Assembly: GCF_019052805.1 (NCBI RefSeq)
Contig: NZ_JAHQRJ010000001.1
Coordinates: 2,232,001-2,296,000 of the forward strand
DNA length: 64,000 nucleotides
Reading direction: 5' to 3'
From: Noviherbaspirillum sp. L7-7A
Lineage (GTDB): Bacteria; Pseudomonadota; Gammaproteobacteria; Burkholderiales; Burkholderiaceae_D
The notes beneath the pieces were generated by a model. The model searched no databases and had not been told where the DNA came from. It saw only the letters and a list, made by a program, of their open reading frames with translations. Shown here one piece after another: positions 42,789-52,049 of this stretch (its first letter is position 1; every line of letters starts with the position of its first letter). The position numbers and the translations under genes were made by a program.

Positions 42789-43688
42789 TCAAGCCGCCCC
42801 CTTCTCCCCCGCCAGCGCCTTCCCGCGCAACTGCTCCGTCAACCCGACAAACGCCGCTTCCTGCGTGATGTCGCTCGTATCAAAGGTCAGATCCGCCTTC
42901 GAATAGAACTGCGCCCGGCTGTCGAGGATGTTCTTCAGGTCGTCCATCGCTTCCCGGTTGCCCGACATCGGACGCTTGTCGCCCTGCGCCAGCACCCGCT
43001 CCATGTGCTCCTCGGGCGTGGCCTTGAGCCAGACCGTATAGCAGTGCGACAGCAGCAGGTTGAAGGACGCCGGGTCGGAGACGATGCCGCCGGGCGTGGC
43101 GATCACCGCGGTGGGAAAGCGCCGTATCGCGTCTTCCAGCGCCCGGTATTCATAGCGGCGATAGGCATTGGCGCCGTACAGCGCATGGATCTCGGCGATG
43201 CTGCAGCCGGCCAGCGCCTCGATCTGCCGGTTCAGTTCGACGAAGGGCACCATCCAGGTGTCGGCCAGCATCTGGCCCAGCGTGGACTTGCCGGCGCCTC
43301 GCAGGCCCACCAGCGCCACCCGCTGGCGACGGGCGCTTTCGCTGGTGGGCGTCTCGAACAGGTCGGTCATTGCGGCGCGCGCCTGGGCCAGTTCGGCCTC
43401 GGAGCGGCCGCGCAGGATCTCGCGGATCATCAGCCATTCCGGCGAGGAAGCGGTCTCGTCGCCGATCATCTCGGCCAGCGTGCAGTTGAGCACCAGGGTC
43501 AGCTGCCGCAGGAACTGGATGGATGCATTGCCTACGCCCGACTCCACATTGGCCAGATGGCGCTCGGACACATCGGCCAGCCTGGCCAGCGCCTTGCGCG
43601 TCATGCCGCGCCGGGCGCGCAGGGTCTTGAGCCGCTCGCCCAGGGTAATCAGGAAAGGGTCCTTGATTGGGTCGGATAAGTCCGTCAT
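42789..43688 (-). CDS. boxR: BoxR, benzoyl-CoA-responsive repressor
   Basis: Regulator of the box genes, 299 residues, with an XRE-type helix-turn-helix (KTLRARRGMTRKALARLADV then SERHLANVESG, about residues 20-52). A C-terminal shikimate-kinase-like domain has a P-loop (ALVGLRGAGKSTLGQML near 124). In BoxR and BzdR this second domain binds benzoyl-CoA, the inducer, instead of acting as a kinase. It is transcribed away from the DUF4863-ligase operon and faces the intergenic operator at 43764-43807. Confidence 0.95.
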   Translation of the reverse strand: MTDLSDPIKDPFLITLGERLKTLRARRGMTRKALARLADVSERHLANVESGVGNASIQFLRQLTLVLNCTLAEMIGDETASSPEWLMIREILRGRSEAELAQARAAMTDLFETPTSESARRQRVALVGLRGAGKSTLGQMLADTWMVPFVELNRQIEALAGCSIAEIHALYGANAYRRYEYRALEDAIRRFPTAVIATPGGIVSDPASFNLLLSHCYTVWLKATPEEHMERVLAQGDKRPMSGNREAMDDLKNILDSRAQFYSKADLTFDTSDITQEAAFVGLTEQLRGKALAGEKGAA

Positions 43689-43877
43689 GCTGTTTTTGCC
43701 CTTGATTGCAGCCCGCCAGGGCCAGTCGCATTATTGCGATGAATTATATTATGACTCGCGGTATTGACCGTTGCAAGATAATGCATGTACACTCAATTTT
43801 AGATGCAATATAAGTTACGATCTTAACAAAAATAAAGGCACTCACTATAAGCGAAGTGCTGTCCGAGGAGAACCTGC
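43689..43877. promoter_or_regulatory. Divergent boxR / ligase control region with TGCA-N6-TGCA
   Basis: A perfect TGCA-N6-TGCA lies at 43772-43785 and an isolated TGCA at 43804-43807. Rightward, TTGACC (43764-43769) and TACACT (43788-43793) are 18 bases apart with the operator between them. Leftward, TTGCAA and CATAAT are 17 bases apart on the minus strand, with the TTGCAA sharing the operator. One bound BoxR unit could therefore control both directions. Boxes were read by eye; transcription starts are inferred. Confidence 0.7.
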
Positions 43878-44348
43878 GTGGATGTTCAACAGTTCCAGCA
43901 ACTCGTCAGCGGTCTGACGTCGGAAATCGCCGGCGCGCCGCTCGATGCATCGCTCGAGGCCCATCTGAATGCCGACCACGGCCCCGGCAGCGATACCTAT
44001 GAAGCGCTGTTCGCTGCCTGCCAGGCAGGCGTCGCCGAAGGCTGGCTCTGCAACCGTGAAGGCGGCGGCATCAAGTACGGACGGGTACTCAAGGCCACCG
44101 ACGCCACCCACGGTTTCTCGGTGGACGTGGTCGACATGCAGGACCTGGCCGGCCCGCATCACAGCCACCCGAACGGCGAGATCGACCTGATCATGCCGCT
44201 CACGCCCGGCGCCCGTTTCGACGGCCAGCCTGCCGGCTGGTGCGTCTATGAAGCCGGCAGCGCCCACCACCCGACCGTGACCGAAGGCCGGGCGCTGGTT
44301 CTGTACCTGCTGCCGCAAGGTTCGATCCAGTTCACCGCCGCGGCCTGA
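43878..44348 (+). CDS. DUF4863 family protein
   Basis: A 156-residue protein of the DUF4863 family (AEGWLCNREGGGIKYGRVLK near 54, GPHHSHPNGEIDLIMPL near 90). The HHSHPNGEID stretch looks like metal ligands of a cupin-like fold. From memory, this family has been linked to 4-hydroxylaminobenzoate lyase (PnbB). In box clusters it is a frequent companion, so it may act on benzoate analogues. First gene of the rightward operon, 106 bases before the ligase. Confidence 0.75.
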   Translation: MDVQQFQQLVSGLTSEIAGAPLDASLEAHLNADHGPGSDTYEALFAACQAGVAEGWLCNREGGGIKYGRVLKATDATHGFSVDVVDMQDLAGPHHSHPNGEIDLIMPLTPGARFDGQPAGWCVYEAGSAHHPTVTEGRALVLYLLPQGSIQFTAAA

Positions 44349-44453
44349 ACATGACCATTCCGCTGCGCCCATGCATTGCCGCGTTGCCGGCGCAGCGCCG
44401 CCGGTAACTGCCGGCGGCATCGCATCAAGACTACAGCCGCTGGAGGAGACACC

Positions 44454-46019
44454 ATGCAGCACACCATCAAGCAGCCGCCCGAGCGGTTCAATTTCGCGCA
44501 ATACATCCTGGAAGTGAACCGCGACCGCGCCGGCAAGCCGGCCTATATCGATGACCGTGAAACCCTGAGCTACGGCGAACTTGACGAACGGGTGCGCCGC
44601 TTTGCGGCCGGCCTGCTGGCGCTTGGCCTGCGGCCCGAAGAACGGGTGCTGGTGATCATGCACGACACCACCGACATGCCGGTGGCGCTCTTGGGCGCGA
44701 TGTACGCCGGCGTCGTGCCGGTGCCGGTCAACACCCTGCTGCCGGCGGCCGACTATGCCTACATGCTGGGCCATTGCAGCGCACGCGTGGTGCTGGCGTC
44801 GGCCGGCTTGCTGCCAGTGGTGCAGGACGCCATCGCCCAGTCGGGCAGGCAGCCGCAGCTGGTGGTGTCGGGCGATGCGCAGCCACTGCCCGATGGCGCA
44901 ATCGGCTTCAACACGCTGTTCGACGCCCGGCCGCTGCCCGAAGGCAGCCATGCCGACACCCATGCCGACGGCTTTGCCTTCTGGCTCTACTCCTCCGGAT
45001 CGACCGGCCGGCCCAAGGGCACGGTGCATTCCCATGCCAACCTGTACTGGACTGCCGAGCTGTATGGCAAGCCGGTGCTAGGCGTGCGGGAGGACGACGT
45101 GGTGTTCTCGGCGGCCAAGCTGTTTTTCGCGTATGGCCTGGGCAATGGCCTGACCTTCCCGCTGTCGGTCGGCGCCACCACGATATTGATGGCCGAGCGG
45201 CCGACGCCGCAGGCCGTCTTCAGGCGCCTGGTCCAGCACAAGCCCACGGTGTTCGCCGGCGTGCCCACGCTGTATGTTGGCATGCTGGCCTCGCCCGAGC
45301 TGCCGGCGCGCGAGCAGGTGGCGCTGCGCATCTGCGCCTCGGCCGGCGAAATGCTGCCGCGCGAAGTCGGCGAGCGCTTCCGCGACCATTTCGGCGCCGA
45401 CATCCTCGATGGCCTGGGCTCGACCGAGATGCTGCATATCTTCCTGTCAAACCGCAGCGGCGACGTGCGCTATGGCGTCACCGGCAAGCCGGTGGAAGGC
45501 TATGACATCGAACTGCGCGACGAACAGGGCAAGCCGGTTGCGGTCGGCGAGGTCGGCGACCTGTACATTCGCGGCCCGAGCGCTGCGCTGATGTACTGGA
45601 CCAACCGCGACAAGACCCGCGCCACCTTCCAGGGCGAGTGGGTCAGGAGCGGCGACAAGTATGTGCAGGATGCCGAGGGCTACTACACCTATGCCGGCCG
45701 CAGCGACGACATGCTGAAGGTCAGCGGGCAGTATGTCTCGCCGATCGAGGTCGAGTCGGCGCTGATTGCCCATCCGGCGGTGCTGGAATGCGCGGTGGTG
45801 GGCAAGCCCGATGAACAGGGCCTGACCAAGACCATGGCCTATGTGGTGCCGCGCGCCGGCCAGGCCGCCGACGACGCGCTGTGCACCGAGCTGAAGGCCT
45901 TCGTCAAGGGCCGGCTGGCGCCGCACAAGTACCCGCGCGACATCATCTTCGTGGAAGACCTGCCCAAGACCGCCACCGGCAAGATACAGCGCTTCAAGCT
46001 GCGCGCGCTGGAGGCATGA
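44454..46019 (+). CDS. bclA: Benzoate-CoA ligase
   Basis: Cytosolic AMP-forming enzyme that activates benzoate to benzoyl-CoA, the substrate of BoxB. The 521 residues contain the ATP/AMP motif YSSGSTGRPKGTVH near 180, the YGVTGKPVEGYDIEL segment near 342 and the catalytic C-terminal lysine in PKTATGKIQRFKLR near 505. The ATG at 44454 is preferred to an in-frame start at 44376 since a GGAGG stands 7 bases upstream. The next gene follows within 3 bases. Confidence 0.94.
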   Translation: MQHTIKQPPERFNFAQYILEVNRDRAGKPAYIDDRETLSYGELDERVRRFAAGLLALGLRPEERVLVIMHDTTDMPVALLGAMYAGVVPVPVNTLLPAADYAYMLGHCSARVVLASAGLLPVVQDAIAQSGRQPQLVVSGDAQPLPDGAIGFNTLFDARPLPEGSHADTHADGFAFWLYSSGSTGRPKGTVHSHANLYWTAELYGKPVLGVREDDVVFSAAKLFFAYGLGNGLTFPLSVGATTILMAERPTPQAVFRRLVQHKPTVFAGVPTLYVGMLASPELPAREQVALRICASAGEMLPREVGERFRDHFGADILDGLGSTEMLHIFLSNRSGDVRYGVTGKPVEGYDIELRDEQGKPVAVGEVGDLYIRGPSAALMYWTNRDKTRATFQGEWVRSGDKYVQDAEGYYTYAGRSDDMLKVSGQYVSPIEVESALIAHPAVLECAVVGKPDEQGLTKTMAYVVPRAGQAADDALCTELKAFVKGRLAPHKYPRDIIFVEDLPKTATGKIQRFKLRALEA

Positions 46020-46021
46020 GG

Positions 46022-46828
46022 ATGGCCGAGCAGAATCCCGCCCTCGCCTCTTCCTTCGTGCAGCTGGACTGGCGCGGCCGGCCGCTGTCGCTGGAATACC
46101 AGTGGGTCGGCAGCGGCGATGCGAGCCGGCCGGTGGTGGTGTTCCTGCACGAGGGCCTGGGCTCGGTGGCGATGTGGAAGGACTTCCCGCAGCGCTTCTG
46201 CGACGGGCATGGCTTGCGCGGCCTGGTCTATTCCCGTTATGGCTATGGCGAGTCGACGCCGCGCCCGGAACACGAGCGCTGGGCGCCCGACTTCATGCAC
46301 CGCCAGGCGCGGGAGGTGCTGCCTGCGCTGCTCGGCGCGCTGGGCATCGAGCGGCCCTGGCTGTTCGGCCATAGCGACGGCGGCTCGATCGCGCTTTTGC
46401 ATGCGGCAAGCTTTGCAGAACACCTGCGCGGTGTTATCGTCCTCGCTCCGCATATCTTCGTCGAGGACATCAGCGTGACCAGCATTGCGGCGGCCCGCGA
46501 AGCCTATTTGTCGCAGGGCCTGCGCGAGCGGCTGGCGCGCTACCACGCCGATGTCGATTCGGCCTTCTGGGGCTGGAACGACATCTGGCTGGACCCCGCC
46601 TTCCGCGACTGGAACATTGAGGCCGAGGTGGCGCGCATCCGCTGCCCGGTGCTGGCGATCCAGGGCAAGGACGATGAATACGGCACGCTGGAACAGGTCC
46701 ATGGCATTGCCCGCAAGGCGCCGCAGACCGAGGTGCTGGTGCTGCCGCAATGCGGGCATTCGCCCCACCGCGACCAGCCGGCGGCGTTGAGCAGGGAAGC
46801 TGGCAGATTCATCAGCGGCCTGGCCTGA
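46022..46828 (+). CDS. Alpha/beta hydrolase of the benzoate operon
   Basis: A 268-residue hydrolase with the nucleophile elbow GHSDGG near residue 118, an acid near 219 (GKDDEYG) and a catalytic histidine in CGHSPHRDQP near 245. In box clusters this type is usually described as a putative thioesterase or lactonase that may release trapped CoA esters; its role is not established. An ATG six bases earlier overlaps the ligase stop, but GGAGG is correctly spaced (7 bases) for 46022. Confidence 0.82.
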   Translation: MAEQNPALASSFVQLDWRGRPLSLEYQWVGSGDASRPVVVFLHEGLGSVAMWKDFPQRFCDGHGLRGLVYSRYGYGESTPRPEHERWAPDFMHRQAREVLPALLGALGIERPWLFGHSDGGSIALLHAASFAEHLRGVIVLAPHIFVEDISVTSIAAAREAYLSQGLRERLARYHADVDSAFWGWNDIWLDPAFRDWNIEAEVARIRCPVLAIQGKDDEYGTLEQVHGIARKAPQTEVLVLPQCGHSPHRDQPAALSREAGRFISGLA

Positions 46829-46893
46829 GGAAGCCTGGCAAACGGCATTCACACATTCTTACAACAAACAAGAACGTCCTATCAGGAGACATC

Positions 46894-48063
46894 ATGCAGA
46901 TCACATTCACGCCCGTACGCCTGGCCATCGCCGCCGCAGTGCTTGCCCTGGGCAGCCAGGCCCACGCGCAGAACGCGCCGATCAAGGTCGGCCTGATGCT
47001 GCCGGCCACCGGCACCTTCGCCAATCTCGGCACGATGATCGAGAACGGTTTCAAGCTGTATGTCGCCGAGCAGGGCGGCAAGCTGGGCGGCCAGGAAGTG
47101 CAGTACTTCAAGGTCGATGACGAATCCGACCCGGCCAAGGCCGCCGACAACGTCAACAAGCTGATCAAGCGCGACCAGGTCGACGTGCTGGTGGGCACCG
47201 TGCATTCCGGCGTGGCGCAGACCATGGCCAAGGCGGCGAAGGAGTCGAACACGCTGCTGATCGTGCCCAATGCCGGCGCCGACGTCGTCACCGGCCCGAT
47301 GTGCGCGAAGAATATCTTCCGCAGCTCCTTCTCCAACTGGCAGCCGGCCTATGCGATGGGCAAGGTCGCGGCCGAGCGCGGCCACAAGAAGGTGGTCACC
47401 ATCACCTGGAACTATGCGGCCGGCAATGAATCGGTGAAGGGCTTCACCGAAGGCTTCGAGGCTGCCGGCGGCAAGGTCACCCAGGCGCTGACCCTGCCCT
47501 TTCCCAACGTCGAATTCCAGGCGCTCCTGACGCAGATCGCGGCGCAGAAGCCGGACGCGGTGTATGCCTTCTTCGCCGGCGGCGGCGCGGTGAAGTTCGT
47601 CAAGGACTATGCAGCCGCCGGCCTGATGAAGAGCGCCCCGCTGTACGGCCCGGGCTTCCTGACCGACGGCACGCTGGAAGCGCAGGGCGAGGCCGCGCAG
47701 GGCATGTACACCACGCTGCACTATGCCGACAACCTCAACACCCCGCGCGACAACGCCTTCCGCCTGGCCTTTGCCAAGGCGTACAAGGTCAATGCCGACG
47801 TCTATGCGGTGCAGGGCTATGATGCAGCGCAGATGCTGGCGGCGGGCCTGAAGGCGGCCGGCGGCGACATCAAGAACCGGGACAAGCTGGTGGCTGGCAT
47901 GGAGAAGGCAGAGATCGACAGCCCGCGCGGCAAGTTCAAGCTGTCGTCCGCGCATAATCCGGTGCAGGATGTGTATCTGCGCCAGGTGAAGGGCAACCTG
48001 AACGAGGTCAAGGGCGTGGCGGTGAAGGCGCTTGCCGATCCGGCCAAGGGATGCAAGATGTAA
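46894..48063 (+). CDS. Benzoate-type ABC transporter substrate-binding protein
   Basis: Periplasmic type I binding protein (Leu/Ile/Val-BP fold), 389 residues, with a signal peptide ending in SQAHA near residue 23 before QNAPIKVGLMLPATG. Its genes for the membrane and ATPase parts lie at 49388-52751 and are separated by a 1.3 kb region of repeats. Its position after benzoate-CoA ligase suggests it binds benzoate or a similar aromatic acid. AGGAG lies 7 bases before the ATG. Confidence 0.92.
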   Translation: MQITFTPVRLAIAAAVLALGSQAHAQNAPIKVGLMLPATGTFANLGTMIENGFKLYVAEQGGKLGGQEVQYFKVDDESDPAKAADNVNKLIKRDQVDVLVGTVHSGVAQTMAKAAKESNTLLIVPNAGADVVTGPMCAKNIFRSSFSNWQPAYAMGKVAAERGHKKVVTITWNYAAGNESVKGFTEGFEAAGGKVTQALTLPFPNVEFQALLTQIAAQKPDAVYAFFAGGGAVKFVKDYAAAGLMKSAPLYGPGFLTDGTLEAQGEAAQGMYTTLHYADNLNTPRDNAFRLAFAKAYKVNADVYAVQGYDAAQMLAAGLKAAGGDIKNRDKLVAGMEKAEIDSPRGKFKLSSAHNPVQDVYLRQVKGNLNEVKGVAVKALADPAKGCKM

Positions 48064-48186
48064 TGGCGGTGGTGGCGGCCCGTGGGCACGGGCTGTTGCC
48101 TTGTAGAGGTAGCAAATGTCATTGCAGGCGCTGTTGTTTTTGAAGTACGCGTAGCGACAGTTGCAGTCGCTTTTGAAGTGGCAGTC

Positions 48187-48307
48187 GTAGGGTGGAATAC
48201 CCCGAAGGGGCATTCCACGGATGGTGAACCAAGGAAGTCGGCTGAGAATGCGATCCCAGTTTGCGACCAGCGTGCAATGCCCTTCGGGTATTGCACCCTA
48301 CGAAGGG
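48187..48307. repeat. Paired REP-like hairpins, composite unit 1
   Basis: Two hairpins in opposite orientation, 48192-48218 (arms GTGGAAT and ATTCCAC) and 48272-48296 (arms GTGCAAT and ATTGCAC), are each bordered on the outside by GTAGG or CCTAC. The 53-base spacer resembles the one in unit 2 (49198-49320). Confidence 0.85.
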
Positions 48308-48346
48308 GTTGATGTGTGGGGTGCGTTTGCAGTGCGCGCAGCGACA

Positions 48347-48478
<132 letters not shown>

Positions 48479-48510
48479 TTTGACGTTGCCTTTGACGTGG
48501 CAGTTCAAGT

Positions 48511-49121
48511 CCCGTTGAGCGCGCCGTGACGGCGATGCCTGAAGCGGATAAGGTGCGGCGTCTGTCTGAGCGAAGCGCAGCGTAGCGAGTTTAGCCGCGC
48601 CCCGCTTCAGGCATCGCCGTCACGGGGACCCCGCGCAGCGGGGCGCGATCACCGGGTCGCCTTTTCTTGCCTACTTCTTTTGGCGAAGCAAAAGAAGTAG
48701 GTCGCCTGCCGGGGCGAACACCCGGCCTGGTCATGACGACAGTGCAGTGGCGTTGTTTCACCCGGCGTAAAGGCGTCACTGCGAAGCAGCAGTTGCTTTT
48801 GAAGTTCGCAGTTCGCATCGTAACGACGAACGTCAAAGACGACAACGACAGTGCTGCCCGTGCCTCGCCAGGTGACGCAATGCGGCTGCACTGCCGTGGA
48901 GACAAGCCGGGAGTCCGTCCCGGCGGCCGGGTTACTTTTTTTGCTTCGCCAAAAAAAGTAACCAAAAAAAGGCGACCCGGTGATCGCGCCCCGCTGCGCG
49001 GGGTTCCCGTGTCAGCGGTACCCGGAGCGGGGCGCGGCTAAACTCGCTACGCTGCGCTGCGCTCAGACAGACGCCGCACCTTATCCGCTCCGGGCACCGC
49101 TGACACGGCGCACTCAACGGG
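48511..49121. repeat. Long nested palindromic element, copy 2 (611 bp)
   Basis: Same organisation as copy 1 at 30084-30698. The 15-base ends differ by one base (G to A) from a perfect inverted repeat. Inner hairpins are at 48670-48701, identical to the copy 1 stem, and 48930-48963, whose stem has one extra T and one extra A compared with copy 1 and therefore stays perfectly paired. The middle third differs most from copy 1. Confidence 0.85.
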
Positions 49122-49130
49122 AGTTAAAAA

Positions 49131-49191
49131 GCAACGGCAACGGCAACGGCAACGGTCGCTGCGCGTAACTGCAACTGCAACTGCAACTGCC
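49131..49191. repeat. Complementary hexamer runs on the right of copy 2
   Basis: Four GCAACG units at 49131-49154, which are the complement of the left array, and then about four ACTGCA units at 49167-49191. They mirror the left flank and extend the palindromic layout outward. Confidence 0.8.
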
Positions 49192-49197
49192 ATTTTG

Positions 49198-49320
49198 GTA
49201 GGGTGTAATACCCCGACAGGGGCATTACACCATTCGTCGATCAAGGAAGACGGCCGACAATGTCATCCCGGTTTGCGAAAGGCCGTGCAATGCCCTTCGG
49301 GTATTGCACCCTACGAAACC
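49198..49320. repeat. Paired REP-like hairpins, composite unit 2
   Basis: Same plan as unit 1: hairpins at 49203-49230 (arms GTGTAAT and ATTACAC) and 49285-49309 (GTGCAAT and ATTGCAC), with GTAGG/CCTAC borders and a similar spacer. Unit 1 and unit 2 are direct repeats bracketing the hexamers and the long palindrome. Confidence 0.85.
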
Positions 49321-49387
49321 ACGACGTATGAAACTTTCGAGGCACTGGTAATACTGTCAATTTGACTCACAGCTAACCATCAACATC

Positions 49388-50260
49388 ATGGACCTCCCCA
49401 CTTTTCTCATCCAGTGCCTCAACGCCATTCAGTACGGCCTGCTGCTGTTCCTGGTCGCCAGCGGCCTGACGCTGATCTTCGGCATCATGGGCGTGATCAA
49501 TCTTGCCCACGGCAGCTTCTACATGATCGGCGCCTACATGGCCTTCGCCCTCGCGCCCCTGTTCGGCGACCAGTTCATCCTGCAGCTGCTGGCCGGCATC
49601 GTGCTGGCGGTGATCCTGGGCTTCGTGCTGGAATGGGTGTTCTTCAGCTACCTGTACCAGCGCGACCACCTGCAGCAGGTGCTGATGACCTATGCGCTGA
49701 TTCTGGTGTTCGAGGAAGTGCGCAGCATGTTGTTCGGCAATGACGTGCATGGCGTCACCGCCCCGCCCTGGCTGTCCGGCGGCATCTCGCTCGGCGGCAT
49801 GATGACCTATCCGGTCTATAACCTGTTTGCCTCGGCGGCCTGCATCGTCGTCGCCATCGGGCTGTACTTCGTGGTCAACCGCACCCGCCTGGGCATGATG
49901 ATCCGCGCCGGCGCCAGCAACCGCGACATGGTGCGCGGGCTGGGCATCAATATCCGGCTGCTGTACCGCATCGTGTTCGCCGCCGGCGTCGCGCTGGCCG
50001 CGCTCGCCGGCATGATCGCCGCGCCCGCCGCGTCGGTGTATCCGGGCATGGGCGGGCAAATCCTGATCATCTGCTTCGTGGTGGTGGTGATCGGCGGCAT
50101 CGGGTCGATTTCCGGCGCCCTCATTGCCGCGCTGCTGGTAGGCTTTGTCGACACCTTCGGCAAGGTGTTTTTCGCGCAATACAGCGGCATCAGCGTCTAC
50201 CTGCTGATGGCGCTGATCCTGATCTGGCGGCCGGAAGGCCTGAAGAGCAAAGGTTACTGA
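49388..50260 (+). CDS. Branched-chain-type ABC permease LivH (benzoate cluster)
   Basis: Inner-membrane subunit of 290 residues with eight or so hydrophobic segments. It is of the LivH kind (SGLTLIFGIMGVINLAHGSF near 22 and AALLVGFVDTFGKVFF near 244). First of four consecutive genes ending at 52751. With the binding protein at 46894 they make up a full importer; its neighbours suggest benzoate or related acids. Confidence 0.93.
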   Translation: MDLPTFLIQCLNAIQYGLLLFLVASGLTLIFGIMGVINLAHGSFYMIGAYMAFALAPLFGDQFILQLLAGIVLAVILGFVLEWVFFSYLYQRDHLQQVLMTYALILVFEEVRSMLFGNDVHGVTAPPWLSGGISLGGMMTYPVYNLFASAACIVVAIGLYFVVNRTRLGMMIRAGASNRDMVRGLGINIRLLYRIVFAAGVALAALAGMIAAPAASVYPGMGGQILIICFVVVVIGGIGSISGALIAALLVGFVDTFGKVFFAQYSGISVYLLMALILIWRPEGLKSKGY

Positions 50261-50262
50261 TC

Positions 50263-51285
50263 ATGAACAGCACGCCACTTTCCCTGCCCATGGCCCGCGC
50301 CTCGCGCCGCGGCCTGCAAGCCTCGCTGCTGCCGCTGGCGGTCGCCCTGCTGCTGGCCGCCCTGCCCGCCTTCATGTCCTCGTACAGCGCCGACCTGGTG
50401 CTGCGCATTATGGTTTATGCCATCTTCGCGCTGAGCCTGGAACTGCTGGTCGGCACCACCGGCCTGGTCAGCCTCGGCCATGCCGGCTTCTTCGGCATTG
50501 CCGCCTATGTCACGGTGCTGGCCTCCGGCGACAATGCCGCGTCGGTGTTCTGGCTGCTGCCGGCATCCATGCTGGCGGCCGGGCTGTATGCGCTGGTCAC
50601 CGGCGCGCTCAGCCTGCGCACCCGCGGCGTGTACTTCATCATGGTCACGCTGGCCTTCGCGCAGATGGCCTACTTCGTGTTCCACGACACGCCGGTCGGC
50701 GGCGGCAGCGACGGCATTTTCCTGACCTCGCGCCCGGTGCTGGCACTGGGCGGCATCACGCTGCTCGACCTGGAAAAGTCCGGCCACGTGTACTACCTGG
50801 CGTTGGCCTGCCTGGTCGGCACCTATGCGCTGCTGGCCGCGGTGCTGCGCTCGCGCTTCGGCCATGCGCTGGCCGGCATACGCATCAATGAGCAGCGCAT
50901 GCGCGCGGCGGGCTTCAACACCTATTTCTACAAGCTGGCCGCCTTCGTGCTGGCGGCGATGCTGGCCGGCGTCGCCGGCTTCCTGATGGCGGCCAAGAAT
51001 GGCGCGGTCAATCCGGAGCTGCTGTCCTGGCATGAGTCGGGCGGCGTGCTGATGATGATTATCCTGGGCGGCATGGGCAGCCTGCGCGGCGCGGTGCTGG
51101 GCGCGGTGGCCTTCGTGCTGCTGAAGGAGTTCTATGCATCGTCGGCCATCTTCGGCGCCTTCGCCGAGCGCTGGCAGCTGACGCTGGGCCTGACCATGAT
51201 CCTGTTCGTGGCCCTCTTGCCGCAGGGCCTGATCGGCCTGACGCGCCGTTTCAAACGCTCACCGGAGTCGCATCATGCGCACTGA
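50263..51285 (+). CDS. Branched-chain-type ABC permease LivM (benzoate cluster)
   Basis: Second membrane subunit, 340 residues, with the LivM signature TGLVSLGHAGFFGIAAY near 66 and the ATPase-contact loop GGMGSLRGAVLGAVAF near 267. It starts 2 bases after LivH stops and its end overlaps the ATPase start by 11 bases. Confidence 0.93.
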   Translation: MNSTPLSLPMARASRRGLQASLLPLAVALLLAALPAFMSSYSADLVLRIMVYAIFALSLELLVGTTGLVSLGHAGFFGIAAYVTVLASGDNAASVFWLLPASMLAAGLYALVTGALSLRTRGVYFIMVTLAFAQMAYFVFHDTPVGGGSDGIFLTSRPVLALGGITLLDLEKSGHVYYLALACLVGTYALLAAVLRSRFGHALAGIRINEQRMRAAGFNTYFYKLAAFVLAAMLAGVAGFLMAAKNGAVNPELLSWHESGGVLMMIILGGMGSLRGAVLGAVAFVLLKEFYASSAIFGAFAERWQLTLGLTMILFVALLPQGLIGLTRRFKRSPESHHAH

Positions 51286-52042
51286 AAAAACCGCTGCCAC
51301 GCCCCTGCTGCAGGCCGGATCGCTGACCCGCCGCTTCGGCGGGCTGACCGCCGTGCGCAATGTGTCGATCGACCTGCACATCGGCGAACTGCATGCCGTG
51401 ATCGGCACCAATGGCGCCGGCAAGTCCACCCTGATCAACATGCTCTCCGGCGAGATCCCGGCGTCCGAAGGCGTGCTGAAGTTCGACGGCGTGGATGCCA
51501 CCGCCTGGCCGCAGCCCAGGCGCTCGCGCGCCGGCATCGGCCGCAGCTACCAGCGCACCACCATCTTCCCGCAGTTCTCGGTGCTGGAAAACTGCCGCCT
51601 GACCGCGCAGGCCGCGCTGCAGCGGCCCTGGCACCTGTGGCAGTCGGCCCGCGACTGCGCGCACAGCACGGGCATAGCGCACGAGGTGCTGGAAGTGGCG
51701 GGGCTGGCGGCCTTTGCCGACCGCCCGGCCGGCAGCATGAGCCATGGCCAGAAGCGCCAGCTGGAGATCGCGATGTGCCTGGCGACCCGCCCGCGGGTGC
51801 TGCTGCTCGACGAGCCGCTGGCCGGCATGGGCGCCGAGGAATCCGAGCGCATGCTGTCGCTGCTGGAACGCCTCAAGCGCGACCATGCGGTGCTGCTGGT
51901 GGAGCACGACATGGACGCGGTGTTCCGCGTGGCCGACAGGATCACCGTGATGGTCAACGGCGAAGTCATCGCCAGCGACATTCCCGACAACATCCGCACC
52001 AATCCCGACGTCCAGACCGCCTACCTGGGCGAGGCCCACTGA
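51275..52042 (+). CDS. ABC ATPase LivG (benzoate cluster)
   Basis: First ATPase subunit, 255 residues. Walker A is GTNGAGKST near 44-52 (Thr replaces the usual Pro after Gly), the signature is represented by MSHGQKRQLEIAM near 153, and Walker B is VLLLDEPLAGM near 176. It starts inside the LivM gene, so translation is coupled. Confidence 0.93.
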   Translation: MRTEKTAATPLLQAGSLTRRFGGLTAVRNVSIDLHIGELHAVIGTNGAGKSTLINMLSGEIPASEGVLKFDGVDATAWPQPRRSRAGIGRSYQRTTIFPQFSVLENCRLTAQAALQRPWHLWQSARDCAHSTGIAHEVLEVAGLAAFADRPAGSMSHGQKRQLEIAMCLATRPRVLLLDEPLAGMGAEESERMLSLLERLKRDHAVLLVEHDMDAVFRVADRITVMVNGEVIASDIPDNIRTNPDVQTAYLGEAH

Positions 52043-52049
52043 TATCGCC

